Source: Papilionanthe hookeriana x Papilionanthe teres (Eukaryota > Streptophyta > Magnoliopsida > Asparagales > Orchidaceae). Taken from it: a stretch of DNA of 64,000 nt. Shown here in pieces: positions 10,482-20,398 of this stretch. The translations under genes were made by a program, and so were the position numbers. How positions within the stretch are numbered: position 1 is the stretch's first letter; every line of letters begins with the position of its first letter. The notes below the pieces were generated by a model, which saw only the letters and a program-made list of their open reading frames with translations, ran no database searches and was not told the origin of the DNA. The stretch lies in NCBI GenBank assembly GCA_022702705.1, contig CM040430.1:13836310-13900309 (forward strand), in the 5' to 3' direction.

Positions 10482-11638
10482 CTACTCGTCAGAATCGGTG
10501 CTAAACTCATTTTTGATATCTCCCATAGAACGTAAATGCACAGAAAGATTGTAGAAGGGCCTGTAAGGAAACACTTCTGTAGAATCTTCATCAATCCATC
10601 CTTTCTTTCTCATAAGCCGTATGAAACTAGCCTCAAGATGTCCAGAATGATAGAAGTGTTCTTTCATTCTCCAGTCAATATGATCAAATAAATCAGATAT
10701 GTTATTAATTAATGTCATCACATTTTGTACCTCTTTTTTCAGTCCTTTGATTTTCCGTAAGATCATATAGTTTTATCAGTCAGAGGCCGTATTGATAAAG
10801 AACTCTGAGATGTTTGATCCATAGTAATAGCCACATTGTTACTATCATCAAGTGTAGGAAACATATCAGATGGATCTAAAGGTTTCCAAGGCAGAAGTAT
10901 CTTCTCTCAGGCTTTATATGAAACTTGGTTCTGACTACAGAGTGCAAAAATTGTAGAAGGATGTCCAAGTCCATAAATTAATCCATGAACAATTAGGCCT
11001 AAAGCAGACTTCACAATTATCGAACCAACATGAATAGGTAATCCCGCTTGAATAAAGTAGTTCAGAATTGCACTTTCCTTAGAAACTTTGCTGACTCTCA
11101 TAGTTGGTAACAGTTTTGAAGAAATGAAAAAGTACCAGTGTTTAGAAACGGGATTTAGAATTGTTGCAGAGAAATTGACATACCCGTTTTCTCTCATTTC
11201 CTAATCTTCCGCTTCATCAGTCAAGTAACGATAGATTTCATTCATATTATTCCTTGTAGGGACAAAGTTGGAATAGTGGCAAACGGGTGTGTTCTCGATA
11301 GAATATAACTCATTAATTTGAGAAGGAGTAAAAGTTACCCATCTGCCTCGCACATAGACGACTCTGTGGTTGATTCCGTGTAAATTGGCATAGAATTCCT
11401 TTACTACAGGGATGACTACTGCAGAGGTTGTATCGCACAATACTTCCCAACGTCGTCGCATAATCATTTCTTCGATAGGCGTCGTCGAATTCTCTTCTCC
11501 TCGATTCACGAATCCTCATTCCTTGATCAATCTCTTTTTCATCATAGCTTTATTGAATAAGCGCTGAGCCTCGCAACTGATAAGTTTTCTTCTATTGAAC
11601 ACTCGAGATCTAGGGATTTCAGGGTGATTGGATGCCAT
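10482..11638 (-). pseudogene. ORF-a of A: second 'putative plant transposon protein'
   Basis: The chosen start at 11638 (MASNHPEIPRSRVFNRRKL) is in frame with the rest. The core has RRRWEVLCDTTSAVVIPVVKEFYANL-type sequence, VVYVRGRWVTFTPSQINELY, YFFISSKLLP, KESAILNYFI and GLGHPSTIFALC, matching ORF-b motif for motif, so ORF-a and ORF-b are tandem paralogues. The frame is broken by TGA near 11523 (CGA expected), TAG near 11204 (TGG expected), and a frameshift between 10907 and 10766. The C-terminal piece (10482-10766) is helical, with MRKKGWIDEDSTEVFP, and resembles the small ORF of D at 63474-63768. Function unknown. Confidence 0.78.
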
Positions 11639-11785
11639 AAGGATGAGTTTTGGTGGAGTTTCAATTCGTTTTTAGAAGGTAGATGGTTTAGAATTGGAGT
11701 TCTAGGAGTTTCTAAAAGAGTAAAAACCACTTAGAATTGCCAGAAACCGTCAAAATAACTCTCTAAACCGTCCACTCGCTGAACT

Positions 11786-11819
11786 CGCCGTCGGCGGGCT
11801 CGATCTCGCCGTCGGCGGC
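11786..11819 (-). promoter_or_regulatory. Paired GC-rich palindromes upstream of ORF-a (A)
   Basis: Two copies of CGCCGTCGGCGG, starting at 11786 and 11807, exactly 21 bp apart. They are about 150 bp upstream of the ORF-a start (11638), in the otherwise featureless gap between integrase and ORF-a (11639-11987). The motif is the one found in the A LTR. Confidence 0.55.
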
Positions 11820-11987
11820 AAAGGCAAAAATTGTTCAGTTTCGCTCCGGTCCGAATGTGTTTTAAATTTTTCTATGGATCCAATTATCGTGATGATTATA
11901 AGGTAAATAAGAGTAGTAGAATTCATTAATACCACAAACTAACAATAAATCACACAAATACACAATTAACGCATGAAAATAAAGATA

Positions 11988-12024
11988 ACTATGGGTTGTC
12001 TCCCATAAAGTGCTTGGTTTAACG
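11988..12024 (-). other. Conserved block after the integrase gene
   Basis: The minus strand reads AAGCACTTTATGGGAGACAACCCATAG. A block of this kind (GGGAGGCAACCCA) directly after pol is familiar from Athila-type elements. It contains the inverted repeat ATGGG...CCCAT and could form a small hairpin in RNA. Its role is unknown. Confidence 0.6.
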
Positions 12025-12049
12025 TCGTCAGCCCGACCTATTCAGGGTG

Positions 12050-13152
12050 TTAATCAGGTTGACTGAGCAATAAAACCTCTTTAAAATTTGGTCTTTTACC
12101 CTCAAAATATGGTTTTAATCTCTGTCTATTTACCTTGAATCTGTTTCCAGCCTTTGGATCATCAATTTCAACAGCTCCATATGTAAACACTTGAGTTATA
12201 GTTAAAGGTCCTAACCATCGAGATTTCAATTTCCCAGGAAATAATTTCAGTCTTGTATTGTAAAGCCATACTTCTTGTCCTGGTTCAAATTTCTTCTGGT
12301 TAATCTTCCGATCATGCCATAACTTCATTTTCTCTTGATAGATTCTATCATTTTTATAAGATTCATTCCTTAATTCTTCTAACTCATTCATCTGCAACAA
12401 TCTCTTCTCAACATCATCTTTCAAATTATAATTAAATTCTTTAATCGCCCAATATGATTTATGTTTTAATTCAACTGGTAAGTGACAAGTTTTTCCAAAA
12501 ATAAGTCTGTAAGGAGTCATTCCAATCGGAGTTTTATAAGCAGTCCTGTATGCCCATAATGCAGTGTCTAGTCTGGTGGACCAATCTGATCTACTAGGGT
12601 TTACAGTTTTTTCTAAAATCCGTTTAACTTCTCTATTAGAAACTTCAGCTAATCCACTGGTCTGTGGATGATAAGAAGTAGATATTTTATGAATAATATT
12701 AAATTTTTCTGCCAATATTTGAATATATTTATTCCTAAAATGGGATCCTTCGTCAGTGATAATCACTCTCGGCATTCCATATGTTGTGAAAATATTTTTT
12801 ATTAAAAATTTTGAAATACTCTTAGCATGACAACGTGGTAAGGCCTTTGCTTCAATCCATTTAGAAACATAATCAACAAAAACTAATATATATGAGTTTC
12901 CAAATGAAGGAATAAATGGTCCCATGAAATCTAATCCCCAAACATCAAAAATCTAAACTTCCAATATGAAATTCAGAGGCATTTCATTTCGTCTAGATAT
13001 ATTACCTACTCATTGGCATTTATCACAAGTTTTGATATATCTGTAAACATCTCTAAAGAGAGTAGGCCAATAAAATCCAGCTTGTAAAATTTTATGTGCA
13101 GTTGCAGTCCCAAAATGTCCTCCAAATTCAGAATCATGATATTTTTGAATAA
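12050..13152 (-). pseudogene. A integrase
   Basis: The open part (12050-12925 and on to about 12955) is a nearly complete catalytic core and C-terminal domain. The triad is visible as Asp in GLDFMGP (12929-12931), Asp in TDEGSHF (12752-12754) and Glu in AEVSNREVK (12644-12646). The C-terminal part has [20 protein letters not shown] and ends at 12050 in LLSQPD. Upstream, 12956-13150 encodes the zinc-binding His/Cys region (KYHDSEFGGHFG and TCDKCQ) but has stops near 12955 and 13000. Integrase inserts the cDNA into the genome. This is the best-preserved gene of A. Confidence 0.85.
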
Positions 13153-14594
13153 TCATTTCCGTTTCTTCATAAGGTACACATCTCCTAATAATAAGATCCT
13201 TACATTACTTATATAAATATGGTTCATCCCAAAATACGCTTTAGCATCATGAAAGAATTTTTTCTGTTGTTGCAGAGTTAACATGGGTAGTAAAATATCA
13301 CTTACAATATAATTAACTATATCAGCATACCAAGGTATTTTCCACTCATTTATATTATAAAGTTGTTCATCAGGGAAACTGTCTGTAATTTTATTGTCAG
13401 TGTCAGATAGTTCGTGATGTTCTAATCTTGACAAATGATCGCACATAAGTTCAAGCGGTTTCTCCCAATCAGGTGAAACTATTATAGGTGCTGTGATTAA
13501 TTTATCCTTTAATAATTCAAAAGCATTTAAACATTCTTTAGTAAATTCAAATTTCTTATCCTTTTCTAAAAGTTGGCACAGAGGTTTGGTTATTTTTGAA
13601 AAATCTTTTATATAACGCCTGTAAAAACCAGCATGTCCAAGAAAACATCTTACCGCTCTCACTGTAGGAGAAGGTGGTAATTTAGCTATAACTTGAATTT
13701 TTGCAGGGTCTACTTCCATGCCATTTTCCAAAATTTTATGTCCTAATACAATTCCTCCTGCAACCATAAATTGGCATTTCTCCCAATTTAGAACTAAATG
13801 AGTTTTTTCGCATAACTCCAAAACTTTTTCAAGATGATCTAAGCATGCGTCAAATGATGTTCCAAATACAGAGAAATCATCCATAAATACTTCTATTTCA
13901 TCATCAATTAATTTACTAAATATAGACATCATACATCTCTGGAATGTTGCAGGTACATTACATAATCCAAAAGGCATTCTTTGAAAAGCAAAAGTTCCAT
14001 AAGGACTAGTAAATGTAGTTTTCTCTTGATCCTCAGGAGCAATAAGAATTTGATGGTAGCCAGTATATCCATCTAAAAAACAAAAGTATTTGTGCCCAAC
14101 AAGTCTATCCAACATTTGGTCTAGGAATGGTAAAGGGAAGTGATCTTTTCTAGTGGCCGTATTTAATTTCCTATAGTCAATACATATACGTCATCCAGTA
14201 ACTTGTTTGATAAGTATCAAATCATTATTTTCATTAGCTTCTACAGTCACTCCTCCTTTCTTAGGAACACAATGAATTGGGCTTACCCAAGCACTGATAT
14301 GTTTAACCATTTTAAAATTTCTTTCTTGACTACTTCTTTCATCATTGGGTTTAATCTCCTTTGGGGATCAACTCTTAGTTTATGTTCATCATCTAAAATA
14401 ATTATGTCAATACAAATTGAAGGATTAATTCCTTTAATATCTGCTAAGGTCCAACCAAATGCTTTCTTATATTTCTTTAATGTGTCTAAAAGTTTCTGCT
14501 CTTGTAATTCGTTTAATTCTGCCAATATAATAACCAGTAAAGTTAAAGAATTTCCCAAAAATACATACTTCAGATGAGTAGGTAAAATTTTCAA
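13153..14594 (-). pseudogene. A reverse transcriptase, with RNase H deleted
   Basis: The RT N-terminus (14283-14594) has LKYVFLGN, LKKYKKAFGW and NPMMKEVVKKEILKWL. After a frame change, 13153-14115 continues with GYTGYHQI, MPFGLCN and the catalytic FMDDF at 13873-13887, then the connection domain (GHAGFYRRYIKDFSKITKPL). At 13437-13441 the frame passes directly from the start of RNase H (ELMCD) to its very end (HLSRLE), losing about 120 residues in frame. The intact arrangement is visible in Z at 2450-2815. The rest to 13153 is the linker to integrase (NEWKIPWYADIVNYI). Confidence 0.87.
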
Positions 14595-14626
14595 CTCAAG
14601 TTCAAGAGGTTTTATAATCGACGGAA

Positions 14627-15184
14627 CTATATTTTTTCAGCATTTTCAGTAACATCCAGCATCTCAAATTTTTCTTGTATATAATCTAATTCTTCATTTT
14701 CTGGTTTTTCAAATAATTCTTCATTTTCTATTTCTTGTTTATTTTGAAAATATTCTTTAAAATATTCATTTCGTAGACGTTCAAGAATTTTCATTCGAAA
14801 ACATTCATCATCTTTTTCAATAGCTAGGTATTTCATTGATTTTGTAATGTTAAAAGTTACTTCTTGATCATTTACTCTCATAGTTAATTCTACTTTTTAA
14901 ACATCAATCATGGCTCTTCCAGTAGCTAAGAAAGGTCTCCCTAAAATTATAGGTATTTCTTTATCTTCCTCCATATCTAAAACAATAAAATCCACAGGAA
15001 AGATAAATTTATCCACTTTTACTAACACATCTTCGATAACTCCTTTAGGACAAGTCTCTGAATGATCAGCTAACTGAAAAGTTATAGAAGTAGGTGAGAC
15101 TTCTCCCAATCCTAATCTTTTATAAATTGATAGAGGCATAAGATTAATGCTGGCTCCCAAGTCACATAAAGCTTTTCCATAAAT
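14627..15184 (-). pseudogene. A retropepsin-like protease
   Basis: The active site [11 protein letters not shown] is intact near 15140-15165, followed by [34 protein letters not shown] and a Glu-rich tail (14627-14700). It is in the same frame as gag upstream, as expected for a single gag-pro-pol polyprotein. It is interrupted by TAA just upstream (near 15186) and by TAA at about 14898. It would process the polyprotein during particle maturation. Confidence 0.82.
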
Positions 15185-16888
15185 TTATTCTCCAATAGCA
15201 CAAGGTATAGTGAAACTACCAGGATCTTTTAATATCTCAGGAAGCTTTCTCTGAATAATTGCACTACACTCTTCGCTAAGTGTAACAGTTTCATTATCAG
15301 TGAACTTTCTCTTTTTATTTAGAATATCTTTCATAAATTTCACATAATTGGGCATTTGTTTTAATGCTTCAACAAAGGGAATATTCACCGTTAATTTCTT
15401 CAGGATTTCAATGAATTTAGAAAATTGTTTATCCTTTTTATGTTGCTTTAATCGTTGAGGAAATGGTGGTGGTGGTTTTTCTATAGTAAGTTTCATTGGT
15501 GTTAGTGGATATTCTAAATCTTGATCTTGTTGATCCCTTTATTTTTCAGTTTCCATTTTCTATTTTTCAGTTTCTATTTCTTTTTGAACTCATGTTTTTA
15601 ATTCTTTTCTACTTCGTAGCTGTATCGCTTTTATTTGTTCTTTTCCTTTGTCTTTAGGATTATTTTCCACATTACTAGGAAAAGTTCCAGGAATTCTATT
15701 ATTAAGTGCAGTAGCGATATGCCCAAGTTGAGTTTCAATATTTTTAATAGCAGTTCCTTGATTTTGTAATTAGTTTCCTTGAATTTGTAACTGGTTTCCT
15801 TGATTATGCAAATGTTGACCCATATTTAATATCAATTCTTCCATATATAACTTCTTTTTCTTAAATTGAGAGTTATTATTAAATCCAGGTGGATATGAAG
15901 GTTTATAGTTAGGATTTCCTTGATTAGATGAATTTCCTAATGGGTTTACTGAGTTGTTCGCCCATTGTTGATCAGTAGAATTGTTATTCCAATTAAAATT
16001 TGGATGATTCTTCCAACTAGGGTTGTAATAATTTGAATAAGGATTATTGGGTATGTTATTAATAGCATTTAAAGTTTCATAAGAAGGTTGAACATCCACA
16101 AATTGCCCAGATGAACTTTCTTCCATTATAGTAGGAGAATAATTCATTCCATAATGATCTAATTTCTTAGATATACCAGCAATCTGAGAAGCTAACATAG
16201 ATATTGCATCAGAATCATGGATACTAGCTATGTTTTTAGGATTTAGCCTTTCAAAAGGCCATTGAAAATTGTTGGTAGCCATTTCTTCAATTAATGAATA
16301 AGCCTCATCAAATGGTTTTGCCATTAATGAACTACCAGCGAAAGCATCAATAATGGATCTAAGAGATCCAACTAATCCATTATAAAAAGTTTGTAAAATT
16401 AACCAATCTGGTAACGCATGATGTTGTGCATTTCCTAAGAAGATCTTTAAATCTCTCCCAAGCTTCGTATATCGATTATCATTTCTAAGCTTAACAGTTT
16501 TTGAAGGAGGAAAATATTTGGATAGAAATTTTTGTGATAATTCTTCCTAAGTTCTAATAGATCCAGGTGCTAACGAATTTAACCACATCTTAGGCTTATC
16601 CCTTAAAGAAAACGGAAAAAGCCTAAGTTTAACAGCATCATTAGATACTCCATCATATTTAAAAGTAGCACAAAGTTCTAAAAAACTAGCGAGATGTAAA
16701 TTAGGATCTTCATTTGGTGAACCACTAAATTGATTATTCTATACCATTTGGATAATTGCAGGTTTAAGCTCAAATGAATTAGCCGCTACATCAGGGTTTT
16801 GGATAGTTATGTGAATTTCATCGAATGTAGGATTAGTGTAATCTCTTAAAGGTCTCGGTTGATTCTCATTTACTGGATTATTCTCCAT
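15185..16888 (-). pseudogene. A gag
   Basis: The start at 16888 (MENNPVNENQ) opens 205 bp after the PBS and stays in one frame to 15185. The capsid-like part (about 16200-16750) has [41 protein letters not shown] and FLSKYFPPSKT. Then come an Asn-rich segment (15900-16070), a QGNQLQIQGN repeat (15770-15830), and a Lys-rich tail leading to protease. In-frame stops occur near 16747 (TAG), 16545 (TAG), 15768 (TAA) and 15590 (TGA). No zinc knuckle is seen, as is usual for Athila-type gag. Confidence 0.83.
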
Positions 16889-17093
16889 TTGATTTAAATT
16901 TGTAATTTCTCTTTTATGTTTTCTAATTTTTTTAATAGTGTGTTCTAATTTCGAATCATAAGGTATTAAATTTTTAGTTCCAAATTTTCACATACACAGT
17001 TGAAATTAAAACTTATGTAAATTAAAATAGTCCGTTACTCTTGTAATTATCTTAATAATTATTGCACTAATTACCTTAATAATTACTTTCCTT

Positions 17094-17110
17094 GCCCGAC
17101 AATGGCGCCA
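17094..17110 (-). other. Primer binding site of A
   Basis: The minus strand reads TGGCGCCATTGTCGGGC, six bases after the LTR end (AGTTTT spacer). This is one base or so from the TGGCGCCGTTGCCGGGG site of Athila elements, which is complementary to the 3' end of tRNA-Asp. It confirms the orientation and the lineage. Confidence 0.9.
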
Positions 17111-17116
17111 AAAACT

Positions 17117-18607
17117 TGATCCGCGGGCATTATGCCTAACGTTATAAGTGTTAACAAATGTAAAAATAAATATTCAATAATAGCAAGTCACCCCTTATCA
17201 ACGCAAGTATACGTATCGTTCAAGTAATACAGGGCTCTAATAGAGTCCTGGATATCAATCCGACAGGGAATTTTAGAGATTACGAACTAATAACAACAGT
17301 TAAAATAAGTATCTAGTAAACGTAAATTAAGAACAATTATACTAAACTCTACCACTAATGTTTGAACGAAAGTTTGCAATATAGAAAAGTATCTTCCCCT
17401 TTGTTAAGAGAATTAAGTGAATGGATAATTAAATTAGTTAGAATTATATTGTGCCAAATAAGAGCATTCCTATTCTTTACCCTTTGGTCCAGGTATAAAG
17501 AACATTGACTAATCCTATGCTTGGTTACTGAATCTACGGCTAGGCTGGGAGGATACCGGCTCTCACTTCGGAGCTCCTACGTTCCCCTCGCCTGAGGGCT
17601 AACATCTACACTTTAGCACCCAAACGATATGACCGAATTGAGGATTTTAGACTGTCACTTTAAAATCTCCAATTCTACGTCTGATAAGTAATATTTCTCT
17701 ATTTATTTGCACCCTCCTTTCAAGGACTTTGACCTCCCCAAATCTTGGATGTAATCTTTACTTTAGTTGTTAAATCAACAAATTTTAACAGATCAATTAG
17801 CCAGATTGAAAGTAAATTACAATTTAAGTAAAAAGATTATCACAATTTTTATCGAATATTTTAGGCACAACTAATTCAACTTTTCATTTCACAAAATCTC
17901 AAAACAAGGAGAAAGACAGAGAAGACTACTCAGAATGCATAGGAAGAATAACACAAAACTTGGATTTCATATATAAATCAAAGTTAGGAAATAATAAACA
18001 CAACTTATCTCAATTTTCTTCCCAAGCAACTCCTTGAAGTTCCTCCGACTCTTCCTTCATGTACAACACACACTAATGACACATTGGAAAACACTAAAAA
18101 CACTAAAAGACTCTTAAGAAGGACACTAAAAAAGGACACTCACACCACAAAAAGGACACACATTTGCTTAAATTCATCTCTTTTTTAAAGAGGGAGAAAT
18201 ATTTCCAAAGATTACTTAAGCACCTCTTCAAAAAGCATCCAGATTCAATGAATCTTGCTTGAACCGACTTCTCGCCGTCGGCGGGCTTCTAGAACATATG
18301 CCAATTGCTCAGGCTCGCTGTCGATGGGCTCGATCTCGCCGTCGGTGGGATCCTTTATAATATTTTGCATACTCTCGGGAAAAACACGCCATCGGCGGCC
18401 TATTCTCGTCGTCGACGGGCAAGTTCAACTTTTGTCTCTTTTGGTCCTTTTTGTTCCAGATTCGCTCCTTTTCGCATCTTTTTGCTCCATTATCTATAAA
18501 TCTTCATTCCTACAACAAAATATAGAAAATACCTTTCTTTAAAGTGCAATATCATCAAAATTAATGTAAAATCTGTGTGAAATTCTCAACATATTTTTCT
18601 TTGGTCA
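17117..18607 (-). repeat. 5' LTR of A (1491 bp)
   Basis: It runs (minus) from TGACCAAAG at 18607 to ...GGATCA at 17117. U3 holds paired GC motifs (18273, 18337, 18388, 18408). A TTTAAA-containing TATA candidate lies near 18183-18196. The block with TACTTGAACGATACGTATACTTGCG lies at 17201-17228, and the segment with CTTTGGTCCAGGTATAAAG at 17482-17502. It keeps the roughly 600 bp deleted from the 3' LTR. Confidence 0.92.
18273..18420 (-). promoter_or_regulatory. GC-rich palindromes in U3 of the A 5' LTR
   Basis: CGCCGTCGGCGGG at 18273-18285; variants at 18337, 18388 and 18408 (the last two 20 bp apart). They lie upstream of the TATA candidate when read on the minus strand. The motif is the same as at 9994-10099 and 11786-11819. 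Confidence 0.5.
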
Positions 18608-18612
18608 ATAAT
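18608..18612. repeat. Target-site duplication of A, right copy
   Basis: ATAAT, after the LTR end; identical to 6164-6168. Confidence 0.92.
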
Positions 18613-19440
18613 CATTTCACAAAAACATTAAAACCAGGACAAAGATAGAACAACTACTCAGAATTCATGAAGAGGATGCAATAAAACTTAGATTTCATAT
18701 AATAAAATAAAGTTCTACAAACTAAAACCAAATAAACACTACTTATCTCAAATTCCTCCCCAAGCAAACTCCTTGAAGTTCCTTTGGATCTTTTTCTTAG
18801 AATTCTCCTTTGAAACGTCAAAGTGGAAGAGTACTCTCACTTCCCTTCCACTCTTGCAATTCCTCAAATAATTCCTTACAAAATCTCTATTTGAACTCAC
18901 TACTCACTAAATTAAACTCACTAATTGACTCTCTTTACACTATGGACTCACTAACAATCACTTTTGAGACCAGAAGAAGAGCCCATTTTTGGCCAAAATT
19001 CGTTCCTTTTAAAGTTGTAGAAGAGTCTCTAAGAGTTGCGAAGGCACCGCTTTGAAAATCGTCCACATTCAATCCACCGTCCCCGCCATCGTCGGCCTCG
19101 AGGCGCCGTCGGTGGCCTTCTAGAAACTATGCCTTTGAGCTGACCCCGCCGTCGCCAGGCTCGATCCGCACCGTCGGCGGCCTCCCTTGTAATTAATTCT
19201 GAACTCTCGGGAAAATCACGCCATCGACGGCCTCGACCTCGCCGTCGACAGCCTAGGTCAAATTTGCATAATGTAGTCTTTTTTGCTCCAAATCCGCTCA
19301 TTTTTGCATATTTTCATTCTTTTGTTTTTAATTCTTTGTACCTGCATAAAAACGCCAAAAATACCTTTCTTTAAAGTGCAATATCATCAAAATCAGTATA
19401 AAATAAGCATGAAAATCTTGACCTTTTTTTCCTTGGGTTA
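18613..19440 (-). repeat. 3' LTR of C, second segment
   Basis: Inverse of S1 617-1440. It ends CCTTGGGTTA, where other copies have GGGTCA or GGTCA, so the terminal TG of this LTR is mutated to TA on the sense strand. It contains the TATA candidate (CCTTTTAAAG, 19005-19014) and degenerate GC motif pairs between 19084 and 19252. Confidence 0.9.
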
Positions 19441-19457
19441 AAATCCCCCAAAATTAA
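19441..19457 (-). other. Polypurine tract of C
   Basis: The minus strand reads TTAATTTTGGGGGATTT directly before the 3' LTR. It shows that 5300-19440 is a 3' LTR and that the body of C lies to the right. Confidence 0.83.
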
Positions 19458-20398
19458 CTATTACTTGCCCTCAAGTAATCTTTAATACTACATAAAAATT
19501 ATGATTTATTGTGATAAAGTTTTAATTCAGAAATACTATCATTTTGATTTAAATAAATATTATAATAAGAATTCTCAGAAAGATTTCCAAATAATGAGAT
19601 TAATTTTGCAGGCATAAGGCTATCTATTCATCAAGTTTAAGAGTTCTAGTTCTCTATTCATTACAAGAATGATTATATGTTGCAATATTAATTCACATAG
19701 AGTACTCAGAAGATAGGAAATTCATGAAGAAACTATAAGTAAGAAACCAATCATAAATATAAGTTCAGAAATGTTTTTAGTTTTCCTTTTAGGTTAGTCC
19801 AAATGAAGCCAATTTTTAATAAGACATATCCTCAAGCTTCTCCTCACTTATTTTCTTTTCTTTTCTTTTCTTTTGAGGGATTTTTTTCAATCCTTTTTCT
19901 TTTCTTTTTCTTTTCTCTTTCTTTTTTTTTAAGTGAGGATCACTATAGCCTGTTAATAATTTTGAACTTCATTCTTCTTTTCCTAAATTCGAAACTTTCA
20001 ACATTCTTTACCCTATATGTACTTCATAGTCTTTATTTTATTGAATCTCAATTTTTTCTTTCTCAACTAAATTCCTAAGATTCTTAATATTTCAAACTAC
20101 AGTTTTCTTTAATTTAAATAGTTAACTATAGTCTTATCCACTTATACTAAATATCTTATTATACAAAATTAATTTTCATTATAAAAAATATTTCTTTGAA
20201 TCTTTTATAATATTTAGATAAAATCTAAATATAATATTTAAAATTAAATTTTATCACAAAAATCATAAGTACTAATTTTTGAAAATATGTTATTTGAGAA
20301 CATATAATAGTTAAGATTTTTTTTCCTCCCCCAAACTTAAGTTTTTCTATAGATAGAAATAGTGCATGGGTGAAAGAAAAATTCTAAATATAAAATTC
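19458..20398 (-). other. 3' non-coding module of C, first part
   Basis: Homologous to 7097-8050 of A and 60143-61060 of D. It contains the AAGCCAATTTTT...CAAGCTTCTCCTCAC block (19805-19850), a pyrimidine run (19851-19930, plus strand) and the second polypurine core (20325-20340; minus TTAAGTTTGGGGGAGG). It is broken at 20398 by B and resumes at 48395. The part 19900-20398 is present a second time at 40393-40890. Confidence 0.8.
20394..20398. repeat. Target-site duplication of B, left copy
   Basis: AATTC, before the TG of LTR1; repeated at 48390-48394. Confidence 0.9.

Larger units (their letters stand above)
6169..18607 (-). mobile_element. Element A: full-length Athila-like retrotransposon (12.4 kb)
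   Basis: Both ends read TG...CA (6169 TGATTC, 18607 TCA) and the 5-bp duplication ATAAT is perfect. On the minus strand: 5' LTR (17117-18607), PBS for a tRNA-Asp-like primer (17094-17110), gag, protease, RT, integrase, a conserved post-integrase block, ORF-a, ORF-b, polypurine tract (7080) and 3' LTR (6169-7079). It sits in the LTR of C. Domains are in one broken frame set with scattered stops; RNase H is missing. It cannot move on its own now. Confidence 0.93.

Noticed and set aside
19029..19301. Arg-rich minus-strand frame of 90 codons (and its counterpart at 714-1013)
   Set aside because: Produced by translating the GC-rich motif pairs in U3; frame not kept among LTRs.
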